In this document: positions 46,359-55,309 of the stretch, piece after piece
Position numbering within the stretch: the stretch's first letter is position 1
Layout of the letters: every line of letters starts with the position of its first letter
Source of the DNA: Sulfuricurvum sp.
GTDB taxonomy: Bacteria; Campylobacterota; Campylobacteria; Campylobacterales; Sulfurimonadaceae
DNA length: 64,000 nucleotides
Direction: 5' to 3'
Assembly (NCBI RefSeq): GCF_028710345.1
Contig: NZ_JAQTUH010000001.1
Span: 248,001 to 312,000 of the forward strand
Program-made: the position numbers and the translations under genes
The notes under the pieces: model-generated
Seen by the model: only the letters and a program-made list of their open reading frames with translations
What the model was told of the DNA's origin: nothing
The model's database searches: none

Positions 46359-47324
46359 GTGCGCGTTTTAACAGGTATTCAACCATCCGGTGATTTACAC
46401 ATCGGAAACTATTTTGGATCAATCCTCCCTATGATTGAATCACAAAACGATCATGAAGTATTTGCCTTTATCGCTAATTATCATGCGATGACGAGTCTCA
46501 ACGACGGTGAAAAGCTCTCAAAACTGACCATGCAGGCGGCTACGGACTTTTTAGCGCTGGGGATGGATCCTCTCAAAAGTACCTTTTGGGTGCAATCGGA
46601 TGTCAAAGAGGTCTTGGAACTTTATTGGGTTCTCTCAGGGTTTACACCGATGGGATTGTTAGAGCGTGCTCATAGCTATAAAGATAAAACGGCTAAAGGG
46701 ATAGCATCCAATCATAGTCTTTTTTCGTATCCTGTCCTCATGGCAGCCGATATTTTACTTTTTGGTTCGCAAGTCGTTCCAGTAGGGAAAGATCAGATTC
46801 AGCATGTTGAGATTGCCCGTGATATCGCCCTTAAATTTAACAACCAATACGGTGATATTTTTACATTACCTGAATTTCGTGTCGATGAAAATGTGGCTAC
46901 TGTTCCCGGAACGGATGGACAAAAAATGTCAAAAAGTTATGGCAATACGATTACGATTTTCGGCGAAGAGAAAGCGCAACTTAAAACAGTGAAGAAAATC
47001 GTAACCGAAGTAATCGGTGTCGAAGAGCCAAAAGAATTCGAAAACTGTAATGTGTATAATATTGTGAAACTTTTTTTGGATGAGAATGAGCGTGTCGCAT
47101 TGCAAGAGCGCTATACTCGTGGTGGTGAAGGTCACGGGCATTTCAAGCTTTATCTCGCCGAAGTGATGTGGGAGTATTTTCGCTCATTTAGAGAAAAACG
47201 CTCCTATTATGAAGCGCACCAAGATGAGGTGAGAGAGATTTTGCAAAGCGGTGCTTCCAAAGCGAGTGCTATTGCGCAACCGATTATCGAAAAGGTCCGT
47301 TCGGTTACGGGGATTAAATACTAA
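46359..47324 (+). CDS. trpS: Tryptophanyl-tRNA synthetase
   Basis: Charges tRNA-Trp. 321 residues, GTG start with AAGGAGA before it. Class I signatures: GIQPSGDLHIGNYFG (HIGH-like HIGN) at 6-20 and KMSKSYGN (KMSKS) near 188-195; also LFSYPVLMAADILLF and GKDQIQHVE for tryptophan and dimer contacts. It ends 3 bases before a palindromic repeat that separates it from gmhA. Confidence 0.97.
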   Translation: MRVLTGIQPSGDLHIGNYFGSILPMIESQNDHEVFAFIANYHAMTSLNDGEKLSKLTMQAATDFLALGMDPLKSTFWVQSDVKEVLELYWVLSGFTPMGLLERAHSYKDKTAKGIASNHSLFSYPVLMAADILLFGSQVVPVGKDQIQHVEIARDIALKFNNQYGDIFTLPEFRVDENVATVPGTDGQKMSKSYGNTITIFGEEKAQLKTVKKIVTEVIGVEEPKEFENCNVYNIVKLFLDENERVALQERYTRGGEGHGHFKLYLAEVMWEYFRSFREKRSYYEAHQDEVREILQSGASKASAIAQPIIEKVRSVTGIKY

Positions 47325-47326
47325 TC

Positions 47327-47379
47327 GTCATTGCGGACACGATCCGCAATCTGAGATCCTGAATCAAGTTCAGGATGAC
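47327..47379. repeat. GTCATT...ATGAC palindromic repeat, copy E
   Basis: First stem GCGGA/TCCGC, second stem CCTGAA/TTCAGG around TCAAG, ending GATGAC. It starts 3 bases after trpS and ends 18 bases before the gmhA ATG, so it becomes the gmhA leader. Confidence 0.85.
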
Positions 47380-47397
47380 ATAAATGCAGGAGAACAA

Positions 47398-47985
47398 ATG
47401 AAAAATTACATTATCAAACAAATCGCCGATTCAGCGGCAACGAAACAAGCTATTTTAGAGAATGAACCCCTTTTGGAGTCGATTGTAGCGGTAGCGCAAG
47501 CGTGTGTAGAGGTATATCGAGCAGGTAAAAAAACGATGCTTGCCGGTAATGGGGGATCAGCTGCCGATGCACAGCATATTGCGGCGGAATTGGTTGGGCG
47601 TTATGGATTTGATCGACCTTCTATCCCTTCATTGGCATTGACCACCGATACTTCTAACCTCACCGCTATCGGTAATGATTATGGTTATGACAAGGTATTT
47701 TCTCGCCAGTTAGAGGGGATGGGACAAGAGGGGGATATTTTTATCGGTATCTCTACGTCAGGGAACTCTCAAAACATCATTAACGCTTTTGAATCAGCTA
47801 AACACAAAGGGATTACAACGGTAGCACTTGTCGGGCGTGATGGTGGAAAAATGGCCAATATGGCGGATTACGCGATTATCATCCCTTCCAATGCGACACC
47901 TCGTATTCAAGAGTCTCATATTTTAATCGGTCATATCCTCTGTGATATCATCGAAAAAGAGCTCTTTGCAGGTGGAGTTGCGTAA
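47398..47985 (+). CDS. gmhA: Sedoheptulose 7-phosphate isomerase
   Basis: First step of ADP-heptose synthesis for LPS core. 195 residues from ATG 47398 with CAGGAG before it. SIS domain: [21 protein letters not shown] (substrate and zinc His), [31 protein letters not shown] and the C-terminal [20 protein letters not shown] longer reading upstream passes through the repeat and is rejected. gmhB follows after 1 base. Confidence 0.97.
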   Translation: MKNYIIKQIADSAATKQAILENEPLLESIVAVAQACVEVYRAGKKTMLAGNGGSAADAQHIAAELVGRYGFDRPSIPSLALTTDTSNLTAIGNDYGYDKVFSRQLEGMGQEGDIFIGISTSGNSQNIINAFESAKHKGITTVALVGRDGGKMANMADYAIIIPSNATPRIQESHILIGHILCDIIEKELFAGGVA

Positions 47986-47986
47986 G

Positions 47987-48490
47987 GTGCACAAAGCTTT
48001 ATTTCTGGATCGTGATGGTGTCGTCAATGTGGAGAAAAATTATCTCCATAAAATCGATGATTTTGAACTCATGGAGGGGATCATCGAGGTGTGCCGTAGG
48101 TATCAAGAGCAGGGGTATCTGATTATCATCGTCACGAATCAGTCAGGGATTTCAAGAGGGTATTACACCGAAGAGGATTTTGCAATTTTGAGTCGCTGGA
48201 TGGTGGAACATTTCAAAAGCTTCGGTATCGAAATCACCCATATTTACTATTGTCCTCATCATGAGAGTATCGATGGAGTATGCGAATGTCGAAAACCTGA
48301 ACCCGGAATGTTTTTAGAAGCGCAACAAACCTATAATCTTGATATGTCTGCATCGGTGATGATTGGAGATAATGAGCGGGATATTGAAGCATCATTGCGT
48401 GCCGGAGTGAAAACAAATATTCTATTATCATCCGATGTGACTGTATCAAAAGCAGAGCGTATCATTACCTCATTGAAAGAGCTTTTGTAA
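47987..48490 (+). CDS. gmhB: D-glycero-D-manno-heptose 1,7-bisphosphate phosphatase
   Basis: HAD-family phosphatase of 167 residues: FLDRDGVVN (nucleophile Asp), [12 protein letters not shown], zinc loop [20 protein letters not shown] with the four ligands, and [19 protein letters not shown] start ([11 protein letters not shown]) 1 base after the gmhA stop with GGAG upstream. It acts between HldE kinase and HldE adenylyltransferase activities; those genes lie 4 kb away. Confidence 0.95.
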   Translation: MHKALFLDRDGVVNVEKNYLHKIDDFELMEGIIEVCRRYQEQGYLIIIVTNQSGISRGYYTEEDFAILSRWMVEHFKSFGIEITHIYYCPHHESIDGVCECRKPEPGMFLEAQQTYNLDMSASVMIGDNERDIEASLRAGVKTNILLSSDVTVSKAERIITSLKELL

Positions 48491-48975
48491 TGGTTATACT
48501 CAATACCGGCGGAACCTTTAATAAACGTTATGACCCGATAGGGGGGGAGTTGTTTGTTCCGCGTGATAATCGTGCTGTTGAATCGATTTTACAATCACTG
48601 GTGATTGATATACGCATTGATGGAGTTATTTATAAAGATTCGTTAGAGATGGATGATGCGGATAGAGAAATACTTTGTGAAACGATTCGGCAAAGTTCTG
48701 AGACAAGCGTTATCGTTGTTCACGGTACCGACACGATGGAGTTAAGTGCCGAAGCAGTTGCAGTAATGAATCTGAAAAAAACGGTGGTTTTTACCGGTGC
48801 AATGGTACCGTTTCATATTGATCCGATTGAATCAACGGCAAATCTGGCAATGGCGATAGGGTTTGCTCAGCGTTCATGCAGTGGGGTTTATATTGTGATG
48901 CAAGGGGTATGCGGACAATACAATCATGTATCTAAAAATCGAGAAATCGGAAAGTTTTACTATGTCCAAAGTTAA
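48490..48975 (+). CDS. Single-domain asparaginase-like protein
   Basis: 161 residues matching only the N-terminal half of L-asparaginase: [16 protein letters not shown] (first catalytic Thr), VVHGTDTMELSAEAV (TDT motif) and VFTGAMVPF. The C-terminal domain that completes the active-site dimer in full-length enzymes is absent, so either it works as a compact form or has another role. The ATG overlaps the gmhB stop, and the gene overlaps ccoI by 14 bases. Annotated in relatives as asparaginase-domain protein, as I recall. Confidence 0.85.
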   Translation: MVILNTGGTFNKRYDPIGGELFVPRDNRAVESILQSLVIDIRIDGVIYKDSLEMDDADREILCETIRQSSETSVIVVHGTDTMELSAEAVAVMNLKKTVVFTGAMVPFHIDPIESTANLAMAIGFAQRSCSGVYIVMQGVCGQYNHVSKNREIGKFYYVQS

Positions 48976-51355
48976 ATGTGACCATTGTCACTTAGAATTT
49001 TCAGATTCGGTAATGATCCACGATGGCGATCATCGCTTTTGCTGTAAAGGGTGCCAAGGGATTTTTCATCTTCTCCAAGATGAAGGGCTAGAGAGTTTTT
49101 ATGCCAAAATGGGAGACACCACTCTCGCTCCTCCAACGGAGCAGTTTGAAGCGAGTACCAACTTTGATACCCCTGCATTTGCCGAGCGTTTTATTACGAT
49201 GGATAAAGAGGGGCTAAAACAAGTCTCTTTAGTAATTGAGGGGATACACTGCGCGGCATGTGTATGGCTCAATGAAAAAGCACTCCATAAGTTACCCGGT
49301 GTCATTGAAGCCCATATCAATTACACCAATAATAAAGCTCGTATTACATGGGATGGTGACACTCTCAAGCTCTCTGCGATTATCGATATGATCCGTGCTA
49401 TCGGATATAACGCATTTCCGTATGATGCAACGTTTCAAGAGGTGAGAGCCAACAAGGAGCGTAAAGATTACTATTTGCGGATGGCGGTAGCGACGTTTGC
49501 GACGATGAATATGATGTGGATTGCCGTGGCTCAGTATGCGGGGTATTTTACCGGTATTGCACAAGATGTAAAGACGATTCTCAATGTTGCCGAGTGGTTT
49601 TTAGCAACTCCTGTCCTATTTTACAGCGGATGGGTCTTTTATCGCGGAGCATATTACGGTTTACGCAACAAAGCGGTAACGATGGATTTGCTTGTGGTGA
49701 CGGGTTCAAGTTTGGCGTATCTTTATTCTATTTATATTACTGTTTTTGAAAAAGGGGAAGCCTATTTCGATTCGGTAGCAATGATTGTCACTTTTGTACT
49801 ATTCGGGAAATTTTTAGAGGTCTTAAGCCGTAAAAATGCTGCTGATACCCTCGATGTTATGAGTAAACATATCCCGAGCGAAGTGAGCATTGTCGAGGGG
49901 GAGAGTGTTCGAGAGGTAAATGTTTCTGAGGTCAAAGTAGGGGATGTTATCCGTATCCGTAGTGGAGAGAAAGCCGCTATCGATGGAGAGGTGTTAAGCG
50001 GTGAGGGGAGTTTTGATGAGTCCAATCTCACGGGGGAATCAGAGCCGATTTTTAAACGTGTCGGGGATTTGATTATCAGTGGGACAACCAGTATCGATGC
50101 GGTAGTGAATTATCGTGCGAGTAAGGATTTTGCCAATTCAACCCTCTCGCATTTGGTCAATCTGTTAGAGAATGCGATGTCGAAAAAACCCCATATCGAG
50201 CAGTTGGCAAATCGACTGTCTCAACATTTCTCTTCGACCATACTTTTTTTAGCGATTGCAACGTTTTGGATATGGTATTTTTGGCCTCATTCTTTTGATC
50301 GCTCTCTCATGGTGGGGATTTCGGTCATCATTATCGCTTGTCCGTGTGCTTTGGCATTAGCGACTCCGGTGGCAACGCTGGTGGGATTAGCCTTGGGGGC
50401 GAAGCGGGGGATACTCTTTAAATCAGCCGCTCAAATCGAGACGATGGCAAAAGCGACGATGGTAGTGCTCGATAAAACAGGGACGATTACTCAGGGGCGA
50501 CCTGAAGTGGTCTATGCAACTATCCATAAAGGGTATGATGTTAAAGAGCTTTATTCCCTCGTTCGTGCCTCTAAACACCCAATCAGTCGAGGGGTGGCGG
50601 AGTATTTAGAACGGTCTGAGGGGATGTTTGAACAAAGCTCATTAGACGAAGTGCGTGAGATTTCAGCACGGGGAGTTGTCGCACGTTCTAATACTAAAAT
50701 GATTGCCGGAGGGAATGCTTTACTGATGGATGATTTGGGGATTAAAATCGAATCTTTTAGTGAGCAAAGCCTTTTTTATTATGCGATAGAGGGAGAACTT
50801 ATTGCCACGTTTGAGCTTAGAGATTTGCCAAAAGAGAGAGCTCTTGAGTCGATTGAAGCATTAAAACAATTCGGGCTACGTATTGTAATGCTCACCGGAG
50901 ATCATGAGAGTGCTGCAATGCGAGTAGCGGGTGAAGTGGGTATTACAGAGGTGCATGCACACCTAATTCCAGAGCAGAAGGCTGAGTTTATAGCACAAGC
51001 TCATAATGAGGGGTATGGTGTGGTAATGGCGGGAGATGGGGTGAATGACCTCTTAGCACTTGCGCGGGCTGATATCGGGATTGCTATGGGGAGTGGAAGC
51101 GATATTGCTATCGAAGTGAGTGATGTAGTATTGCTCAATGACTCATTGACCTCACTCGTAGAGGCGTTTGCAATCAGTCGCCGTACGTATGGATTGATTA
51201 AGCAAAACCTTGGAATTTCATTGCTCTATAATAGCATTACGATACCATTGGCGATGATGGGGTATGTGATACCGCTTATAGCGGCGATTTCAATGTCGTT
51301 TAGTTCTTTATTGGTGGTTAGCAACTCGATGCGAAGCCGATGGATGTATAAATAA
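48962..51355 (+). CDS. ccoI: Copper P-type ATPase for cbb3 oxidase assembly (CcoI/FixI type)
   Basis: 797 residues from ATG 48962 (MSKVKCDHC). N-terminal cysteine domain CDHC...FCCKGCQ of CcoI-type pumps, then an HMA domain with GIHCAAC (about 92-98), eight membrane helices, TGES (actuator), CPCALA in helix 6, DKTGTIT phosphorylation site, HP motif SKHPISRG and GDGVNDLLALA. CcoI exports copper to the periplasm for CcoN maturation. ccoS lies downstream and a cytochrome c beyond it; ccoNOQP itself is not in the window. Confidence 0.94.
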   Translation: MSKVKCDHCHLEFSDSVMIHDGDHRFCCKGCQGIFHLLQDEGLESFYAKMGDTTLAPPTEQFEASTNFDTPAFAERFITMDKEGLKQVSLVIEGIHCAACVWLNEKALHKLPGVIEAHINYTNNKARITWDGDTLKLSAIIDMIRAIGYNAFPYDATFQEVRANKERKDYYLRMAVATFATMNMMWIAVAQYAGYFTGIAQDVKTILNVAEWFLATPVLFYSGWVFYRGAYYGLRNKAVTMDLLVVTGSSLAYLYSIYITVFEKGEAYFDSVAMIVTFVLFGKFLEVLSRKNAADTLDVMSKHIPSEVSIVEGESVREVNVSEVKVGDVIRIRSGEKAAIDGEVLSGEGSFDESNLTGESEPIFKRVGDLIISGTTSIDAVVNYRASKDFANSTLSHLVNLLENAMSKKPHIEQLANRLSQHFSSTILFLAIATFWIWYFWPHSFDRSLMVGISVIIIACPCALALATPVATLVGLALGAKRGILFKSAAQIETMAKATMVVLDKTGTITQGRPEVVYATIHKGYDVKELYSLVRASKHPISRGVAEYLERSEGMFEQSSLDEVREISARGVVARSNTKMIAGGNALLMDDLGIKIESFSEQSLFYYAIEGELIATFELRDLPKERALESIEALKQFGLRIVMLTGDHESAAMRVAGEVGITEVHAHLIPEQKAEFIAQAHNEGYGVVMAGDGVNDLLALARADIGIAMGSGSDIAIEVSDVVLLNDSLTSLVEAFAISRRTYGLIKQNLGISLLYNSITIPLAMMGYVIPLIAAISMSFSSLLVVSNSMRSRWMYK

Positions 51356-51359
51356 TTTT

Positions 51360-51420
51360 GTCATTCCGTGCTCGACACGGAATCTAAAAAGATAGATCCT
51401 GAATCAAAGTTCAGGATGAC
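51360..51420. repeat. GTCATT...ATGAC palindromic repeat, copy F
   Basis: First stem CCGTG/CACGG, second stem CCTGAA/TTCAGG around TCAAA(G). It lies between ccoI and ccoS, ending 10 bases before the ccoS SD. Confidence 0.85.
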
Positions 51421-51439
51421 AGTGCAAAAAGGAAAAATT

Positions 51440-51658
51440 ATGGATTCTTGGGTAATTGCAATGATGCTAGGGGCTTCATTGGTATTGGGTGGTATTGCGT
51501 TAATTGCTTTTTTATGGGGCATTAAAAACGGTCAATTTGATGATGAAAAGAAGATGATGTCGCAAGTACAGTTTGATGATGAAAAAGATTTGAATGATTT
51601 AGCAGATCAACAGAAAAAACGGGAAGCACTAAAAAAGAAAGATTACAGACCGGAATAA
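51440..51658 (+). CDS. ccoS: cbb3 oxidase assembly protein CcoS
   Basis: 72 residues from ATG 51440 with AAAAAGGAAAA before it. One membrane helix, then the CcoS signature FLWGIKNGQFDDEKKM (about 26-41), followed by a charged tail. CcoS is needed for haem/copper insertion into CcoN. The longer reading upstream translates the repeat and is rejected. Confidence 0.93.
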   Translation: MDSWVIAMMLGASLVLGGIALIAFLWGIKNGQFDDEKKMMSQVQFDDEKDLNDLADQQKKREALKKKDYRPE

Positions 51659-51685
51659 AAAAACTAAAAGAAAAATGGATAAAGA

Positions 51686-51708
51686 ACCAAAGGGATAAAC
51701 CCTTTGGT
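51686..51708. terminator. Bidirectional terminator after ccoS
   Basis: ACCAAAGGG ataaa CCCTTTGGT, a perfect 9-pair stem between the convergent ccoS and cytochrome c genes. Confidence 0.75.
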
Positions 51709-51715
51709 GTTTAAA

Positions 51716-52012
51716 TTATTTGATTCCTGCTACGTATGATGCAACTGCTTTGATATCAGCGTCAGACATTGCTCCAACTTGACCTTTCATCAATGCACCC
51801 ATACCCGCTTTGTTTTGTGTACCAGCTTTGTATGCTTTCAAAGAAGCTTCGATAGTTGCTTCTGATTGACCTTTTACGATAGCTGATTTACCAAGAGCCG
51901 CTTTTTCGAAAGAAGCACCGTGACAAGCAGCACATTTAGCAGTAAGTGCTTTTCCATCAGCAGCCATCATTGATACACCAGCGAATAACATTGCAAGAGC
52001 AATTTTTTTCAT
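51716..52012 (-). CDS. Periplasmic monohaem cytochrome c (c553-like)
   Basis: 98 residues, signal peptide MKKIALAMLFAGVSMMAAD, one CAACH haem site, and a distal Met in ALMKGQVGAMSD. The C-terminal helix DIKAVASYVAGI is typical class I. Small soluble electron carrier; likely donor to the cbb3 oxidase given ccoI/ccoS next door and the same order (Cj1153-1155) remembered from C. jejuni. SD GGAGAA before the ATG. A longer upstream reading has no support. Confidence 0.93.
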   Translation of the reverse strand: MKKIALAMLFAGVSMMAADGKALTAKCAACHGASFEKAALGKSAIVKGQSEATIEASLKAYKAGTQNKAGMGALMKGQVGAMSDADIKAVASYVAGIK

Positions 52013-52043
52013 TTGTTTTCTCCATATTAAAAATTTCGGTGAT

Positions 52044-52049
52044 ATTATA
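52044..52049 (-). promoter_or_regulatory. -10 box for the cytochrome c gene
   Basis: Minus-strand GATTATAATATC lies 31 bases before the cytochrome ATG, in the 124-base divergent gap with hldD. Confidence 0.5.
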
Positions 52050-52107
52050 ATCCTATCAATCTTAAAGCACTCCAACTGTTTCACCTTTAATAAAGAGTTT
52101 GTTACAA

Positions 52108-52113
52108 TATGAT
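52108..52113 (+). promoter_or_regulatory. Possible hldD -10 box TATGAT
   Basis: ACAATATGATACT lies 23 bases before the hldD ATG. It would drive hldD-hldE-yfaZ. Confidence 0.4.
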
Positions 52114-52136
52114 ACTACCTTTAAGAAGGATTCTTT

Positions 52137-53147
52137 ATGCTCTATAGCAATGTTGATTTTAACACCAAAACTATTCTCATTACGGGAGGGGCAGGATTCA
52201 TCGGTTCCAACCTCGCTTTTTATTTTCAAGAGAACTATCCTGCGGCGCATGTAGTGGTTTTGGATTCATTTCGCTCCAATCTCACCCTATCAAACGGTAA
52301 TCTTAAAAGTTTCGGTCATTTTAAAAATTTATTAGGATTTCGCGGAACGGTGATTAGCGGCGATATCAATGATAAAGCTCTTTTGCTCGATTTACGTGAG
52401 CGTTATACATTTGATTATATTTATCATGAAGCGGCGATTTCAGATACAACGGCGTTGGAACAGGATTTGATGATTCAAACCAACGTTAATGCGTTTGGAG
52501 ATTTACTCGATGTAGCAGTGGCTCATGGGGCTAATATGATTTATGCTTCATCGGGTGCTACTTATGGAGATGCCCCCTCTCCTCAGAGAGTGGGACGGGA
52601 AGCCCCTCAAAACGTTTACGGTTTTTCGAAGCTAATGATGGATCATCTAGCAGGTAAATATAGCCAAAAACATAACCATATTAGTATCGTCGGATTACGC
52701 TATTTTAATGTTTACGGCCCGCGCGAATTTTTCAAAAATAAGACAGCATCGATGGTGGTGCAATTCGGTCATCAGCTTTTAAGCGGTAAAAATCCGAAAC
52801 TCTTTGAAAATTCCGATAAGATTGTTCGTGATTTCATCTACATTGAGGATATCATGCAAGCCAATATTTTAGCGGCATCTCCTCGTCAATCGGGTGTATT
52901 TAACGTAGGGACAGGGAATGCGCGATCGTTTCAATCGATGGTAGATATTCTCCAAAGCGAGTTGGGAACATCGTATGTGTGTGAGTATGTCCCGAACCCT
53001 TTTATCGGACGTTATCAATTCCACACCGAAGCAGATATTCAAACAACACGTGACGTTTTAGGATATGAGCCCCGTTTTAGTTTTGAAGAGGGGATAGCAG
53101 CTTATATTCCAGAGATTAAACGTCTGTTTGCGGAGGAGCTTTCATGA
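52137..53147 (+). CDS. hldD: ADP-glyceromanno-heptose 6-epimerase
   Basis: Converts ADP-D-glycero- to ADP-L-glycero-D-manno-heptose. 336 residues of the extended SDR family: TGGAGFIGSN near 17-26, YHEAAISDTT, SSGATYGD with the catalytic Ser/Thr area, VYGFSKLMMD with Tyr/Lys, and RYFNVYGPRE. The ATG has AAGGATT upstream. The stop overlaps the hldE start (ATGA). Confidence 0.96.
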   Translation: MLYSNVDFNTKTILITGGAGFIGSNLAFYFQENYPAAHVVVLDSFRSNLTLSNGNLKSFGHFKNLLGFRGTVISGDINDKALLLDLRERYTFDYIYHEAAISDTTALEQDLMIQTNVNAFGDLLDVAVAHGANMIYASSGATYGDAPSPQRVGREAPQNVYGFSKLMMDHLAGKYSQKHNHISIVGLRYFNVYGPREFFKNKTASMVVQFGHQLLSGKNPKLFENSDKIVRDFIYIEDIMQANILAASPRQSGVFNVGTGNARSFQSMVDILQSELGTSYVCEYVPNPFIGRYQFHTEADIQTTRDVLGYEPRFSFEEGIAAYIPEIKRLFAEELS

Positions 53148-54571
53148 TGCGCCATTTTAAACCTCGTATTCTCGTTATCGGTGATTTGATGATTGACCAC
53201 TATTTGTGGGGAGGGTGTGAGCGTATTAGTCCCGAAGCACCGGTACAAGTGGTAGATATTGCCCGTGAAACGACGGTACTTGGAGGGGCTGGGAATGTTA
53301 TCAATAATCTAGCGGCACTCGGTTCGAGCGTATTTGTTGCCGGTGTTATCGGAGATGATGAGATCGGGGAAGAGCTTCAAAAAATGTTGAATAATCTCGG
53401 TGTCTCTACGGATGGTCTAGTGATTCAAGAGGCTCGTAAAACTTCCAAAAAAAGTCGTATCGTAGCATCAAATCAACAAATCCTCCGTTATGACCGTGAA
53501 TCGAAAGAGGCAATTTCTGAATCCTCTGCTCACGCCGTAGTAGCGTATGCCGCAAGTATTATGGATCAATGCGATGTCGTTATTCTCTCAGATTACGGCA
53601 AAGGGGTCATTACTGACGCTGTTGCGCAGGGGATTATTTCCCATGCTCGTGCTTTTGGGAAAAAAGTATTGGTCGATCCTAAGGGGAAAGATTACACCAA
53701 ATATCGGGGTGCTTATCTTCTTACTCCAAACAAAAAAGAGGCTTCAGAAGCAACGGGAATGTCGATTAATGATGATGTGTCGTTACGACAAGCTCTTTTA
53801 TCTTTGAAAGAGACGTGTGATTTGGAGTGTTCGATGATTACCCTCTCTGAAGATGGTATTGCAATCGATGATGGGACAATGCGCCGTTTTCCGACGGTGG
53901 CTCGTGAGGTGTTTGATGTGACGGGGGCTGGTGATACGGTCATCGCGTCACTCTCCTTTGCTCTCTCTTGTGGTATGAGTATTGATGACGCTGCCAAGTT
54001 CGCTAACCGCGCGGCTGCCGTGGTGGTGGGTAAAATCGGTTCGGCTACCGTAACGCTCGATGAAATAGAAGAGTATGAAGCATCACTTCATCAGAGTGAT
54101 TCGCGCGATCATCTCAAAACACACACTCAAATTGTGGAGATTGTAGAGCGTCTTAAAGCGAAAAACAAACGAATCGTCTTTACCAACGGCTGTTTTGATA
54201 TTCTCCATGTGGGTCACGTCAAATATCTTCAAGAGGCAAAAAGCTATGGGGATGTATTGATCGTCGGGCTCAATACCGATAATTCTGTCCGTACCCTAAA
54301 AGGACCGACCCGTCCAGTGAATAGAGAAGAGGATCGTGCCTATATTTTAGGCGCATTGGAAGCGGTCGATTATGTGGTCCTTTTTAGTGATGAGACTCCG
54401 TATGAGTTGATCAAAAGTATTGCCCCCGATATCCTCGTCAAAGGGGGAGATTATGAGGGAAAAGCGGTTGTTGGAGCAGAATTTGCTAGTGAATTACGAC
54501 TGGTTCAATTTGTCGATGGTAAAAGTACGACAGCAACAATAGAAAAAATTAATAAAGGGACAACATGCTAA
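53144..54571 (+). CDS. hldE: Bifunctional heptose kinase / adenylyltransferase
   Basis: 475 residues. N-terminal PfkB/ribokinase domain (VIGDLMIDHYLWG, GGAGNVINNLAALG, DVTGAGDTVIASL with the catalytic Asp) phosphorylates heptose 7-phosphate at C1; C-terminal nucleotidyltransferase domain (NGCFDILHVGHVKYL with the HxGH motif, LVKGGDYEG) makes ADP-heptose. The fused form is usual in Proteobacteria and this phylum. SD GGAGGAG precedes the start; a second ATG follows directly. Confidence 0.97.
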   Translation: MMRHFKPRILVIGDLMIDHYLWGGCERISPEAPVQVVDIARETTVLGGAGNVINNLAALGSSVFVAGVIGDDEIGEELQKMLNNLGVSTDGLVIQEARKTSKKSRIVASNQQILRYDRESKEAISESSAHAVVAYAASIMDQCDVVILSDYGKGVITDAVAQGIISHARAFGKKVLVDPKGKDYTKYRGAYLLTPNKKEASEATGMSINDDVSLRQALLSLKETCDLECSMITLSEDGIAIDDGTMRRFPTVAREVFDVTGAGDTVIASLSFALSCGMSIDDAAKFANRAAAVVVGKIGSATVTLDEIEEYEASLHQSDSRDHLKTHTQIVEIVERLKAKNKRIVFTNGCFDILHVGHVKYLQEAKSYGDVLIVGLNTDNSVRTLKGPTRPVNREEDRAYILGALEAVDYVVLFSDETPYELIKSIAPDILVKGGDYEGKAVVGAEFASELRLVQFVDGKSTTATIEKINKGTTC

Positions 54572-55152
54572 AAAAGATAGCATTAACATTATTGGTAAGT
54601 ACCGCTCTTTTTGCGGAGAATCATGTAGGTATCAATGTAAACGAACACGATGTAGGTGGCGATATTCGCTTGGATTTGGGACGTATGGGTTATGCGATAA
54701 ACAATGCTTATATCGGTGCGCGAGTGCTCAATGGAGATAAAAGAAACAGTGATACGATTAATGATACTGATCCATTACTAGAAGCTTCTTTTATGGTGAT
54801 GCAATCTGTACGTGGAGTACCAGAACTAAAAGTTGGTTTTGGGGTTAAAACTGAATACACTAAGATTGACGGGTCGTATTATCTCGCTGCTCCTTTAGGT
54901 GTTGAGGGTGAATTACAACTTCCACTTCAGCTCCCTTTTCCTACCTATATGAACGGTGCTTTTTATTATGCACCCTCAGCACTTAGTTTTCAAGATAGTG
55001 ATGGGTATACGGAGATTCGAGTTGGAGTAGATTTTGAGCCGATAGAGCATGCGCGAATTGGTTTTGGGTACCGCAGTATCGATACTGATTTGATCATGCG
55101 TAATGTTACCTATAACGATTCATGGTATTTTAATATGAGACTCGATTTTTAA
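54565..55152 (+). CDS. YfaZ-family outer membrane protein
   Basis: 195 residues with a signal peptide (MLKKIALTLLVSTALFA). Alternating polar/nonpolar strands (YAINNAYIGARVL, LKVGFGVKTEYT, YTEIRVGVDFEPI, ARIGFGYRS) and a terminal aromatic (NMRLDF) indicate a small beta-barrel. YfaZ family function is unknown. It overlaps hldE by 7 bases and probably shares its transcript. A relic of waaF on the other strand begins at its stop codon. Confidence 0.85.
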   Translation: MLKKIALTLLVSTALFAENHVGINVNEHDVGGDIRLDLGRMGYAINNAYIGARVLNGDKRNSDTINDTDPLLEASFMVMQSVRGVPELKVGFGVKTEYTKIDGSYYLAAPLGVEGELQLPLQLPFPTYMNGAFYYAPSALSFQDSDGYTEIRVGVDFEPIEHARIGFGYRSIDTDLIMRNVTYNDSWYFNMRLDF

Positions 55153-55236
55153 ATAATCTTCTTTATTGCTTCTATCACCTCATTTGAGGTAATACTTGTC
55201 ATACACTCATGATGTCCCAACGGGCATTCGCGCTTT
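55149..55236 (-). pseudogene. Relic duplicate of the waaF 3' end
   Basis: On the minus strand this reads KRECPLGHHECMTSITSNEV followed by IEAIKKII and stop, closely matching the C-terminus of WaaF (KRECPLGHHECMTSITADEV) encoded 150 bases away. No start or upstream part remains. About 60 bases are highly similar to the intact copy, and the ends differ. A repeat element (55249-55309) lies between the two copies. Confidence 0.85.
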
Positions 55237-55248
55237 TTATTGTTCTAA

Positions 55249-55309
55249 CGTCTTCGAAGCGAAGCTCCGTAGACTACGCTAACGCTGTGTTTCACTCGGC
55301 GTGATGCCC
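55249..55309. repeat. AGCGTTAGCGTAGTC repeat forming the end of waaF
   Basis: Minus strand: GGGCATCACGCC...CAGCGTTAGCGTAGTC then GGAGCTTCGCTTCGAAGACG. It shares the 15-base core and layout with 42131-42192. Its first 18 bases encode the last residues and stop codon of WaaF (GHHAE). Confidence 0.75.

Noticed and set aside
47251-47397. Upstream extension of gmhA
   Set aside because: It translates the end of trpS in another frame and the repeat; GmhA begins at ATG 47398 with a good SD.
51368-51439. Upstream extension of ccoS
   Set aside because: It translates the repeat element; CcoS family begins at the ATG at 51440.
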